Positions 11,810-22,744 of a stretch of 64,000 nucleotides of DNA are shown here, piece by piece (position 1 is the first letter of the stretch; each line of letters opens with the position of its first letter). A program made the position numbers and the translations under genes. The notes below the pieces were generated by a model that had not been told where the DNA came from, ran no database searches, and worked only from the letters and a program-made list of their open reading frames with translations. Source of the DNA: Pseudorasbora parva (lineage: Eukaryota > Chordata > Actinopteri > Cypriniformes > Gobionidae); contig NC_090176.1 in NCBI RefSeq assembly GCF_024679245.1, forward strand, positions 19,351,793 through 19,415,792, read 5' to 3'.

Positions 11810-12895
11810 ATAGCTCTGAAAAAGAATCAAGATAAGACTGTACAGGGCTCAAAATGTACACTCATATCTGTGTTAGTTCTGGGTAATTTCCGTCCCGTCA
11901 CACAAATGGAATGACGTATTGCAGGAATGCCACTGGCACTGCCTCAGTGTGCTGTGAGGGGCTTGTAAACACTCATTCGCTCACTCCCAGAGCTTTGTCA
12001 TTATTCCATTATCCTGACAGCCATTTTATGTTTCCTCTGCAAACCACCTGCCAAAATACATGACCATGATGTGTTACATCATTCCGCCCCATCCCAAAGG
12101 CAACACCTCAATCCTAATCCTTGTGTAAAGTGGCTTCATCATTCCCATGGGGCATGTCTGATGAGATGTTTCTGACCTCTTGGTCTTTCAGAAAAATGGG
12201 AACTGTAGTTTGTGGTCATCTTTAATTTGCATTGCAGAGATGAAATAATGATTTAGTGGCATTTACTGAGACCCTGAGGCACAGTGTGGGGAGAGGAGTG
12301 ACGTCTGCCCATGCAGTTTTTAAAAGGGTTGCTGGGTAATATTTATTTTTTTATGGGTAAAGATGTTCTTGTGACTGATATTTACATCTCAGCTGTACAT
12401 GAGGTGTACATTTCTGGAGATTTTATGTTAAACATCTAATTAATTCATCAATAGTAAGATTTGATAAGGTTTGTAATAGACTTAAATACAGGTAAATTGT
12501 CTATACTAAAATAGGTTCAATATGCCTTTTTCACAGCAGCGCCATCTTTGATTTTAAACAGGAATAAAAGCGAGGCTATATGAAGGATAGACAAACATCT
12601 CTTCAGTGGATTTAACTGTTATTTTGGTTGCGCTCACAGCTTCACACTTGTGTTTGGTTCATGTTTGGTTCGATTAAACTAGTGCACCAAAAACGTGGAC
12701 AGAGACTGAAAAGATGGGTCTTGGTCTGCTTCCAAACGAACCCTGGTGCGGTTCGAATGATATATCATAATTTTGCATCATGGACCAAAAAGACATGTAA
12801 ACGAACCAAAAAAAAGGAAGAATGCTCACACGTATCGGTAGTCGTTAAAAAATAGGAAATGCATCATAAAAGCCAGCAATCACAATGTGAAAGTT

Positions 12896-12900
<5 letters not shown>
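11810..12900. other. Intronic sequence, probable diffuse repeat at 12515-12810
   Basis: No gene seen. Around 12650-12805 the words tttggttcg, ccaaacgaacc and aaacgaacc recur in opposite orientations, typical of a degenerate foldback DNA repeat. Its ends were not resolved. Confidence 0.35.

Positions 12901-12901
<1 letters not shown>

Positions 12902-12937
<36 letters not shown>
12902..12937. repeat. (CA)n microsatellite
   Basis: About 18 CA dinucleotides. Confidence 0.95.
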
Positions 12938-12939
<2 letters not shown>

Positions 12940-12940
<1 letters not shown>

Positions 12941-14734
12941 TTTATAATTCATACGTTTATAAGATTTCACTTTCTAATATTCCTTATAAGCTTCTAAGTT
13001 CGGTTTAAAAAATAAAATCCATTTTCACAGTATTTTATAAGATTTACAAGTTAATAAAATGGTAGGCCTATTTGTGGCTGTTAAATGCAGACACATAAAT
13101 GTGAAGTTGCTGATTTAGCAGGTTCAGATGGAGATGAATCCAGCAAGATTTACTGCAGGTAAGAGCTGCATGCTGCTCTGAAACACCCTGTAATCTACTG
13201 AAGATACAGCACAGAATAAAATAGGTGTAGAGAATGACAATGGATGGAGCAAACTACATTTAAAGTATCAGGTTCCTAAACAAAGAATAGCAAAATATGT
13301 GCGTCTAAGTAGCGGTCTTGCCAAGTTTTGGGTCTCTGGGATTTAAAGTCTCTGATGCAAAGACACTTTTAGGGCATTTTTTAAAGACACTTTTTTTAAG
13401 ACAAAGAAAACAAAAAACAGACAAATCGACAACAAAGATGAACACAACGATGAAGGCAAGGACGACAATCAGTATAAAAACAATAGGGTTCATAAAAGGA
13501 GACAAAACAACCTGTAGCAGCTTTGGCTTTCTGAGTTGTAAGAATATATTCATGACTGAAAATCATAAGATTTATCAAACTGACAGTGGGAATAATATTC
13601 AATGCTAGCCCAATAACAGACCAAGACCCGGGGCGAATACCGTTTCCATCAGCATTCAGAAACAGCATATAAACCAATCCGACTGCAATTGATTTCATCG
13701 TTCTATATTCCGAGAGTGCCACATGCTCCTGCTCCCACTCTCATATGGAGCTGATCACGTTAAGACAATACGCTTGGATGACCTCTAATAAGAAACACAC
13801 ATCCACAGGTGCATGCACACAATATTGGAACCACCCAGTAGAGCCCAAATGTTTATTTATGCCTTTTATTACAAATAACATGGAGAGTTCTGGTCTGCGT
13901 TTCTGAAGCAATTCAATTGGAACTTGCAACCAAAGTTGACTAACAATGTTTTTGGGAAATGCACCCCAGGGTGATTTTGATCCAAATCAAAAGAGTCCGC
14001 CATCAAGTCTCCCAAGATATTCTGGTCACTGGATATGATTCACTAAGCATGAAGTCTTTTACCCCCCAGTTTTTGGTCTACAAGATGAAAATGGTAACAT
14101 CCCCAACATACTTCAAGCGACATCAAAGAAGTGATGTGACATCACTTTGAACATAATCAGGCCAAAGCGAAAGAGTTTGTTTCAGGAGTTTGAGACAGTT
14201 TGCCAAAGGGAGCTTTCCAGAAAAGTTTGCTCCTTCTCTTAAACACCTTCAAAACTATCACTGGCTTACATAAAATGTAGGTTTGGAAATATTCTCTGGT
14301 TCATTTCTTCTGATCAGTCTGAATAAAAACATGAACACACTGCTTTACAGTATAAATTCAAGTGGGAATTCTAACTGAAAGCAACACTGGCTCTCTTTTT
14401 GTAATGTTTATTATCGTTAAGCTGCTTGCTTTAAAGCAATCTATTGTATAAAGTGGTATATAAAAAAAGAAAGTGACTTGACTGGAAAGCTGAGTTGCAG
14501 AGCTAGTCCAAATATATCTACAGTGCTAGGATCCGACGTTTTCATAATGCATCTCAGCACTCTCATTTTTATTTTTCCTTTTTTTTATTTTTTCGTGTAT
14601 ATTTTAAGAAAGCATGCAACACATTTGCATATTCTTCTAAATGTCACTTCCAGTCATGTGGGAGGTGTCGGATGTTCACTAACACTGACTTTGACTAAAA
14701 AAAAAATTTTCCCCCCTAAATAAACAAGTAACCC
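12940..14734. other. Intronic sequence with two overlapping hydrophobic minus-strand frames
   Basis: No feature except two overlapping minus-strand frames at 13396-13722 and 13305-13553. They contain hydrophobic stretches (for example SVIGLALNIIP and IVFILIVVLAFIVV) and would join only across a frame change. They could be debris of a membrane-protein gene or chance AT-rich coding. I do not recognise a family. Confidence 0.3.
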
Positions 14735-15231
14735 CTTAACCACCAATGGTTGCTGCAGCATTTTTCTGGGTACTCAAAGCACTTTATACGGCAGAGGGAA
14801 TTCCTCAAATCACCACCAATGTGCAGCATCCATCTGAATGATGCGACAGCAGCCATATTGTGCCAGAAAATACACTACACACCAGCTGATTGGTGGAGAG
14901 AAGACAATCAGTATATGGGTATGATTAGGAGGGCATGATGGACAGAGGCCAATGGGCAAATTTGGCCAGGATGGGTGACACAAACTCTTTTTCCAAAGGA
15001 CATCCTGGGATTTTTAATGATTTAAGTCTCATCAAAAGGACAGTGCTTGTAACAGTAAAGTGTCCCCATTGGGGTGTTTGGACCCACACAGACCACAGAC
15101 CTCACTAACACCTCTTCCAGCAGCATCCTAGTTTTCCCAGTGGTCTCCCATCCAGGTACTGACCACACTCAACCCTGCTTGGCTTCAGCGGGAAACCAGT
15201 TTTGGGCTACAGGGTGATGTGGCTGCTGGCT
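14735..15231 (-). repeat. 5S rRNA-derived SINE (SINE3-like), antisense
   Basis: Read on the minus strand from 15230, the head parallels 5S rRNA: gccagcagccacatcaccctg, then agccaagcagggtt, then gtcagtacctggatgggagacc, then a gggaaaactaggatgctg stretch matching the end of the 5S gene. Those blocks cover the internal A/IE/C promoter boxes. The body toward 14735 carries segments I recognise as a widespread fish retroposon (ccaatgggcaaatttggcc, gtgcagcatccatctgaatga). Known SINE3 elements join a 5S head to a LINE-derived tail; the tail here was not classified. The A-box region between gtagccc and gctgaag is more diverged. Confidence 0.8.
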
Positions 15232-17489
15232 TATAGAGACATAACCAACACACATTTAGAAAGCAAAGAGTTTACGGTTCAATAATTACTCCGACTATTA
15301 TTAATATAGCGATATAAAACCTAATATAAAAAAAAAATATGATGTGCCTGTGCTATAGATACTTAAAAACACAAAATGAAGCTGAAGGCTCAAGTCTGCT
15401 CATGCAAATGTGGGGAAGTCATCTATAAAACTGAATTTTATGAACATTTTATAAGACCATGTCATGCGAGTTTTAGAGAAAGCTGAAGGCTTTTATTGCC
15501 CTGTAAAACACCCATTTACAGTCTATTGTCTGGTGAGGGGAACTGTCACATTCATGTTTCTATTGTTCTCACTCCACAAACCTGTTTGCATTAACTTATC
15601 GCAACATAATGTGACTAAAATGAGACTAAAATTTTAGTCGTATAATGATGTTGAAATATGTATGTTAGCCTTTTATATTCAGATAATCACTACCTGCTTA
15701 GCATTTATAATATAAACATCCATTATTGATATGAAAATACACCAAAGCACATGAAAATCACACACAAACAATAAACTAGTGTAATTGTGTGTTTATTAGC
15801 TTCTTGTTTCACGTGTAGAAATGTTCATTTGGGTTTGTTTTTCACAGAGCTTGGAACGAGGAAGTGTACAGGACAGCTTCATCCAGAAGGGCAGGAATTA
15901 TGGTCACATAAGATGATTGACAGCTCCAGATCGAATGAGCCCTCGATGAGACATAACTCACGTAAAACCTGGAACAGGGGAGACCGAGCATGCTCTGAAT
16001 GCTCTTTCAGCTCATCAGGTTGCATAATTCCGTGGGAAATTAATAGAAATTATATACTGTGTGACCAAATATTTTGCAAACATCTGAGAATAAATCAATA
16101 TTTCTCCAAATATGCACCCTATCGGATGCTTTGTACTGCATCTGTGAGTTAAAACTGAGCAGACGTGAGAGAATATGAATGAACAGAATTATTCTATTCC
16201 AAATATCGAAAAATACTGCAACCTAATTTTATCATAAGCAATCAAATATTGGAGCTGGAGTCTTATATCGTTCTAATGATACATTGTATCAGCTCAAGAG
16301 TGTGAGGTTTTAACATACATTCATTTGTGATTAAATGGGTTAAAAGGACTTTGCCTGGTGTATATAGGGGCCTTGATTTTGATCACTTAGAAAAGCAATA
16401 GCACTTCTCTCCAAAACAAACGGCAAGATTAAGAACACAAAGTTTAAACGAGAGATTTGAACAAACCCCTAACCAAAGTATTAAAAGTAAGCAAGTGTTC
16501 GTTGAAAATCCGTGGCTGGAGAGAAGGAAAAAACAAACAAAAAACAGACATGGACAACTAACACACTGTGGGTCTGCATTTCTAACAGAGATTCATTAAC
16601 GTCTAACCCCGAGCTGATGTCACAAAAATGTGATGCTTCAGTTCACCACTGAGGAGCCATGTGAACAGCATGGGTGAAAGTGGGGAGGAGGCAGAGTGTG
16701 TAATCTAATTGTGTTTCGGTATTACGGGTGTGTGATCCCCATTTCACTCACACTTCGGTGCTTGTCGCCACATAAATGCAAAGTATCACATCTGTAAGTG
16801 AGGGGGTGCCACTCGTCTAAGAGCTCAATGGCGTTGCGACTCGATGCGTATGTGTGTGCGAGATCTGATAGTTTCAGTCAGTCTCCAGGGCTCAGATCTG
16901 ACCGAGTAAAATGTTTGGACACAGTCTATCAACCTTCATTTGTGTGCAATGCTAAGATAACACAGACAACTCATGCAGGAAAAATCAATTACATCACTCT
17001 ATGAAAGCATACAGCACATACTTTTTTTTTAAAGTCACAAACCTCACCTAAATCTCCACAAGCCAAATATGTTTGTAACATGCTAAATATTTCGCTTTAC
17101 CACAGGGATGTAACACCCACCAGTGAGCAATCGCTTCAAAATGTGCCTCTTATTCATTCTGACCTCTGGAACATCTCTAAACTCCTGGCTATGTGGTATT
17201 TACGCATTTGAACTGACTTTTAAAAATGATTAAAGATGGGTGCGATGAGGAACATTGCCGATAGAGTTCCCAGGGTTCCTCTGGGATATCTTCACCCTGA
17301 GGCTAACACATTCCCTGCATATAAATCCAGCATGCTGAAACTCCCAACAGAGAAGCGGCGTCAGCATTATCACATATGCATAACTGTGAAAACATATAAT
17401 TAAAATGTCTCAATTCAGTATCTGCACACGTATGCTACATGTGTTGAGTGATGCTTGCTGGCAGTTCTTATATTGACAGTGATAGGGAT
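15232..17489. other. Intronic sequence, nothing recognised
   Basis: Includes a 121-codon plus-strand open frame at 15787-16152 preceded by an acceptor-like tttgtttttcacag at 15834-15847. The translation has no recognisable domain and strand opposite to myo16, so I do not call it a gene. Otherwise AT-rich with no paired termini. Confidence 0.35.
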
Positions 17490-17565
17490 GTAGGTTAAGT
17501 GGTTAAAAATCTGGGCCCGTAACTAAAAACATGATATAGTTCAAGTCCCACAAATGGCAAAATCA
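17490..17565 (+). repeat. Possible tRNA-derived SINE head fragment
   Basis: taggttaagtgg at about 17491 resembles a Pol III A box with one extra base, and agttcaagtccca at about 17539 resembles a B box. Spacing is about right for a tRNA-like head. The body is short and no tail was seen. Confidence 0.4.
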
Positions 17566-17587
17566 ATAGACCATAACCAATGTGTCA

Positions 17588-18398
17588 TTAAAGGGTTACT
17601 TCAGCGATTAGCATATGGCTTTGTATCAGTAGAAACCCTGGAGTATATGAGAATGATTGTGCTTTCCCCCCTTATATCCCCCTGAGACTAGATTTAAGCA
17701 TTTTATTTCTGGAAAAATTCCTCCTATGATGCAAATTGACGATATTTGCATCATAGGAGGAATGTTTGGAATAAGGCTAAAAACTACAGCCAGCAGAGGG
17801 AGCCATTTCCGCATGTTTTGAACTCGCGCATGGGGGATGGGTTACACTCATGGGTTACACTCAGCTCGCAGGGAGAGCTCAGCAGGCAGCTGCAGGCACT
17901 CATTTAAACGGAGCTATGGTGAGCAATGTAAGTCTTTTAACTTCTCAAATTAATTTCTATGAAAGTTAAGCTTGCAAAGGTATGAACTGAAAAGCGCCAG
18001 ACTGAACTCGCGTTGTGAATGTATGCCGCGAGTGTAGTCGCGATTACCTCAGCTCTCATCACAAGCTCATTTCTCTCACTCCTGCAGTTAGTGATCAGTG
18101 CTGTGATACTCGCGCGGTGACTCACTCATTATATTTAACAGACACGTTCAGATTTTAATTGTAGTGTCTTCAACTCAGTCACAGTAATCCAGTAACTTAG
18201 GTGGCTTTGGGAATGGCCTAACAGGGCAGCGAAGCATTCTGTGAATTGTAGTCTTTCATCCCCATGAGACAAAAATACATTTTCTGTCTTTTCTCAGTCT
18301 AGAAGGCACCAAATTCAAAAATAATTTCACATTTCTACTACATTGATGACCCAGTTTAAATACAGATTCATCTTCCCAGCGCTGAAGTACCCCTTTAA
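17588..18398. mobile_element. TTAA-target element with terminal repeat AGGGkTACTTCAGCG, copy 1
   Basis: TTAA at 17588-17591 and 18395-18398. The left end agggttacttcagcg is matched by the inverted right end aggggtacttcagcg. It carries a perfect 20-bp hairpin at 17717-17763 and a segment gagctatggtgagcaatgtaag around 17910. A truncated copy in the same orientation occurs at about 51376-51862. No transposase. Piggybac/Kolobok-like by target site only. Confidence 0.85.
17717..17763. repeat. Perfect 20-bp hairpin with 7-nt loop
   Basis: Arms 17717-17736 (attcctcctatgatgcaaat) and 17744-17763 are exact reverse complements around tgacgat. The same hairpin stem and loop is present in the second copy of this element (51473-51512) although the right arm is shorter there. 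Confidence 0.95.
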
Positions 18399-19590
18399 AG
18401 AAGGCATTTAACCTTCCTCTAAGATGGGAATGACCCAATAAAAAAAAATTATAAAAAAAAGTTAAAAACCTCACGCATACATGTATAAAAACTGGGCATG
18501 CTTTAAAAACCGGGCCCTTTAAAAAATTGCTGAGAGACATTACAAAAGAGAAAGTTCAGAGGAATATCACGCAAACGTGGAGGCCTGAAAATAGACGCCA
18601 AGTTTGTATCGTTTCTGCTCAAACAATTATCTGTCACTTGCCCTCTTATTTGAAATGTTGTCAGTAAAATAGATAGCGTTTTGATCATGTTTTATATCAG
18701 CAAAGTAAAAATCAAAAACTTTATCAAGTAATTGAATCCATTTAACATTCAGCAGGCCAACAAATACAACAGAACAAATATGCATGTGAAATAAACAGTG
18801 ATTTTTAGGTAGGTTTAATAGTTTTCAGGTACAGAAATAAAGTAAACAAATGTTAAATAACACTGCATATTTTTCACTGTATAAAATAAATTACATGTAT
18901 TATTATTACATTGAGACGTAGCTAAATTCTACTGTACAACATTAATATATGTCTGGTTACAATTACTTTGTTTAAACTGAAATTTTATTTCTGACGGGCT
19001 GCGGTGAAGTTTCATTGCGTGTGTTTATGACATGACGATAGATTTTGTCGAATGAAAAGGTAAAATGCTCATTAAGTGACTGGACATGAGGTTCATGCAT
19101 TCATGTCCTCATATATCAAGGCGGCAGAGGCTGAAAAACACTGCCAAGTTTCAGTGTGTGTGAGGTAAATGAAACCTCGTGTCTGCACCATTCATTCACA
19201 CAGAGACACACAGAAACATGCAGGATTCATATTTATTATTCATCAAAACTTCAAAATGTTATGCAGTAAATAACGTTTTTATGACTGGATTCTGACTGTG
19301 TTTTACGCATCGCAGAAATTAATCCGTATGACAGTTATTTAGTCAATTTTATTCAGTTGATTTTTTTAGTGTTTGGCCGTTTGTTGTGTGGTTAGCAGAC
19401 AGCAGCGCAGAAGGAATATTACATTATAATGTTAAGATTATGCAACAGACATGATCCTGCTCAGTGCCTTCACGCAGTTAATTAACAAACCATTGCTTTG
19501 TTATATCTGTCATTTTCATGCTATAGCCGATATGCTAATTGTTGTAAATTGATCAAAATCGGCCGATACATCGTGCATCAAAAAAAAAAA
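18399..19590. other. Intronic sequence with hAT-like terminal debris at 19528-19580
   Basis: atcggccgatacatcgtgcatc at 19558-19579 is the inner part of a hAT terminus reading GATGCACGATGTATCGGCC outward. It abuts an A-run that is the tail of the SINE at 19591. Nothing else recognised. Confidence 0.4.
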
Positions 19591-19880
19591 TTCCCATAAA
19601 TGGTAAATGGACTGCATTTATATAACGCTTTTAACAGACCCTATGGCCATCCAAAGCGCTTTACATCTTGCCTCGCATTCACCCATTCACTCTCTCATTC
19701 GTACACCGACGCCGGTGTCTGCCATGTAAGGCGCCATCCAGCTCGTCGGGAGCAGTTGGGGTTAAGTGTCTTGCTCATGGACACTTCGACACTTGGTCAG
19801 GTGGAACCGGGGATCGAATCACCAACCTTCCGGTTTGTAGACAACCTACATGAACCACTAAGCTACCACCCTAATGCCCT
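19581..19880 (-). repeat. tRNA-derived SINE, antisense, with clear A and B boxes
   Basis: On the minus strand the element starts near 19880 with gggtggtagcttagtggttca. The A box tagcttagtgg (19865-19855) fits TRGCNNAGYGG exactly, and the B box is gattcgatcc (19820-19811). Downstream come cacttaaccccaactgctcc and a body ending tgcagtccatttaccattt and then an A-rich tail (T run on the plus strand at 19580). The body text is a very widespread teleost retroposon. The tRNA species of origin is not determined. Confidence 0.85.
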
Positions 19881-20180
19881 GCCGCCATACTAATCGATTT
19901 TTATGTATCAGCTATTATGTTTACCCTGCCATCGCGTAACAAAATAACTATAGTTGTAACTTTACTTTATAGTTGAACATTCTGCAATGTGGACTTCATG
20001 TCGATCCCTCTTAAAATGAAGAGGTTTCTTTATTAGCTTGGCATATCTTCTCACCCGCACCGGAAAAGTTTGGTGATGAAAGGTTTTGTTTGGTACGAAA
20101 GGTTCTTTGGGGAACCAAAAAACAAACAAACAACAAAAGAAAAATTGGAAATAAAAAACTGAAAACGCAAATCATTTAAC

Positions 20181-20793
20181 ATATTTAGTATGGGTGTAAC
20201 GGTACACGTATTGGTACCGAACCATTTCGGTACAGGGCTTTTGTGTTAGTTCACTAGAGAAACAAACTCTTTCGCTAAATATATGCACTATATATTAGCC
20301 TATATATTCATTTTATTCTACTTAACCTGTTATTGATGTCTTGTTTATTTAATGTATGTTTAAATAATTCTGTGATGATTTGACAGCCATGTATAAATGA
20401 TTATATTTCAGCAACGAAGTGGAGATGAAAACATATTTATTTCGATTTAGAAGTTAATGCAAAAACTGAAGCTCATGAGTGTTGATTATTATATCTAAAA
20501 ATAACTGAATTGAGGCATATTTGGGCTCTGTTGTTATTTTGTTAACCTTTAATATTACAATGTGTAGCCTAAGTAAGGACTCCCTATATTTACAGCATTA
20601 TCTTTAAGAAACTTGTAGTTATAACTAAATTAATTTAGACATTTTTTTTTTTCAGTAAACCATTGTTGAATAAAAATAAACAAAAATATATTTTGTAAAA
20701 CTGCTGTACCGAAATCGTACCGAACCGTGACTTCAAAACCGAGGTATGTACCGAACCGTCAGATTTGTGTACCGTTACAACCCTATTATTTAG
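20181..20793. mobile_element. 597-bp hAT MITE (GGTGTAACGGTACACGTA terminus)
   Basis: The element is 20189-20785. The left end tatgggtgtaacggtacacg and the inverted right end tagggttgtaacggtacac match closely, followed by taccgaacc words on both sides. Flanking 8-mers atatttag (20181-20188) and ttatttag (20786-20793) differ by one base. That is a hAT-type signature. No coding capacity. Confidence 0.88.
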
Positions 20794-21823
20794 GTAATGA
20801 AAATTCTATACATTTTCAAATTCACAGATTTTAGAAGTAGATTTGTCAGTGCAGATGCTTTCTCGCTTCACTGATTGAACCAGACGGTCTCAGACAACGG
20901 CTCTCACTGTACGTGGTAGCCAAGCAACACTGACGCCTTAAACCAAAACACAGGCACGGAGCCATGAGAAATCAATATTCGGAGTCACTGACTGGTCAAA
21001 AGGCATTTGCACAGGGCGCTGGCCACATTTGGTTGAATGATCAGAACAAAAGGTAAAGTCATTGCCAATTTGGTAATTAGTGTTTAGTAGGTGGGCTAAA
21101 GTCGCCATTCATCCTCAGCCAAAGGTGCCATGTTTCCAACAGGCGTTGCCACAGGAACACCAGCTGGTGCTGTGGACCAGCTGAACACGGCTGACAGCCA
21201 ATAAGGCAGATGCACACAGTGACCTGCAAAGGCTGCTGGGATATCTGACACAGATTTACCCAGACAGCTGGAAAAATGGTTGGCAGGGACTGAGAGAAGG
21301 AAAGATATGAAGACTGAAAGCTGCACAGAGGAAGACAAAGGAACAGATGGATGAGTTTCAGGAGGTAGTTAAACATCCACACATACCGGCACCAGACTCC
21401 ATAAGCAAAATCAAAACTGACCACCCTTTGCTAACCACTTACAATTATTCCCTGTAAAACTGTGTCCAAACCCTGCTCCTACAGGACCAACGTCCTGCAG
21501 AGTTTAGTTAACAAAAGGCAAAAAGTACCCGGATGAGCTACTACTACCAACGGGATTCTGAAGTGCTCGTTCGATGGAGGGCATTTATGAATGGAATTGA
21601 AGCAACACAACTGACACTGATATTCATTCACAAATTTCATTCATACCACCCGTATATAGAGCATACTTTTTTAACGGTAATGGAATAAATTCAAATGTAG
21701 TACCTATTCCTCCAAGAACAGGACTGAACACCCATGACATTCACGATGCTTTTAACTTTCATTATGTGACATTTTTAATTCGTACATAAAGTAATACTTC
21801 AGAACTAAAAAAATCTATATAAG
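20794..21823. other. Intronic sequence, nothing recognised
   Basis: Two overlapping minus-strand open frames at 21077-21424 (115 codons) have no recognisable content. They were checked as candidate downstream myo16 exons and do not resemble ankyrin repeats. Confidence 0.35.
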
Positions 21824-22380
21824 CAGTGGTGTAAATATTTGAGTAAATGTAATTATTTACTGTACTTAAGTATCTTTTTGGCGGTAACACTTTACAATAA
21901 GGTTCATTAGTAAACTACCTTAGTTAAACTAATAATGAACGGCACTTTTAAAGCATTTATTAACCCTTGTTAATTTCAACATTTCTAATTTTATTATCTA
22001 ATTATTAAAATCTTGTTAACATTACTTAATGCACTGTGAAATAACATGAACAATCCATGAACAGCTGGATTTATATTAACTAGCGTTAACCAAGATTAAC
22101 AAATGCTGAACAGAGGTGTGGTTCATGGTTAGTTTATGTTAACTAATGTAACCTTATTGTCAAGTGTTACCTTTTTGGCTAATTTGTAGTTGTACTGAGT
22201 ATCAAAGATATTAAAAAATTGTATTCTCTAATTGACTACATTTAACTACAAGTAAATGTATTTTTACTCAAATACATTTGTGTCGAGTAATGCAATTACA
22301 CATTACATTTTCATGGCACCTAACTTTTTCTGCAGCAGTTTGCCTCTGCTATAAAGAAGCGATATCTCCATCTATGGGCA
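21824..22380 (+). mobile_element. Tol2-like hAT end, interrupted by a MITE
   Basis: Begins cagtggtgtaaatatttgag and continues with aaatgtaattatttactg and gtacttaagtatc, the dense TACTT/AAGTA subterminal pattern of Tol2-type hAT ends. A MITE with its own 8-bp duplication splits it at 21882/22172; removing the MITE restores continuous tatctttttggctaattt. The opposite terminus was not found, so this is a fragment. Confidence 0.65.
21875..22179. mobile_element. 289-bp MITE, GGTAACACTTTACAATAAGG termini, perfect 8-bp TSD
   Basis: The element is 21883-22171. The left end is ggtaacactttacaataagg; the inverted right end is ggtaacacttgacaataagg. The duplication tttttggc is exact at 21875-21882 and 22172-22179. 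The interior is a loose palindrome rich in gttaac. Relatives: 22462-22736 and fragments at 24428-24690. Confidence 0.92.
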
Positions 22381-22453
22381 CTGAAGGTACTATATCTTAA
22401 AAGGCTATTTTACATGAATTGCAAGAAGTGCAAAAAAAAAAAAGCTTTGACTA

Positions 22454-22744
22454 TTTAATTAGGTAACACTATTTTAAGCTTCAGTTATTAACTATTAACT
22501 AGTTGCTTATTAGCATGCATATTACTAGGATATTGTCTGTTTATTAGTACTTATAAAGCACATATTAATGCCTTATTCTGCATCACTTTATTCTACATCC
22601 CTTAATCCTACCTAATACCTAAACTGAAATGCTACAAAAACTACCTTAATAACTATTAATAAGCAGTAAATTAGGAGTTTATTAAGGCAAAAGTCATAGT
22701 TAATAGTGAATGTGTTCCACATACTAAAGCGTCACCTTTAATTT
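22454..22744. mobile_element. 275-bp MITE of a related family
   Basis: The element is 22462-22736, starting ggtaacactattttaagc. The inverted right end is ggtgacgctttagtatgtgg. Flanks tttaatta and tttaattt differ at one base. It contains ttattagcatgcatattactagg, which recurs in the truncated copy at 24521-24690. Confidence 0.82.

Noticed and set aside
15787..16152. 121-codon plus-strand open frame preceded by an acceptor-like tttgtttttcacag
   Set aside because: No recognisable domain, low-quality composition, opposite strand to myo16 and no matching donor context that I trust.
17490..17565. Functional tRNA gene
   Set aside because: Only box-like words are present; no cloverleaf can be drawn and the A box has an extra base.
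21077..21424. Candidate downstream myo16 ankyrin exon on the minus strand
   Set aside because: The 115-codon translation has none of the ankyrin landmarks (TPLH, LLxxGA) and no phase-1 acceptor fit.
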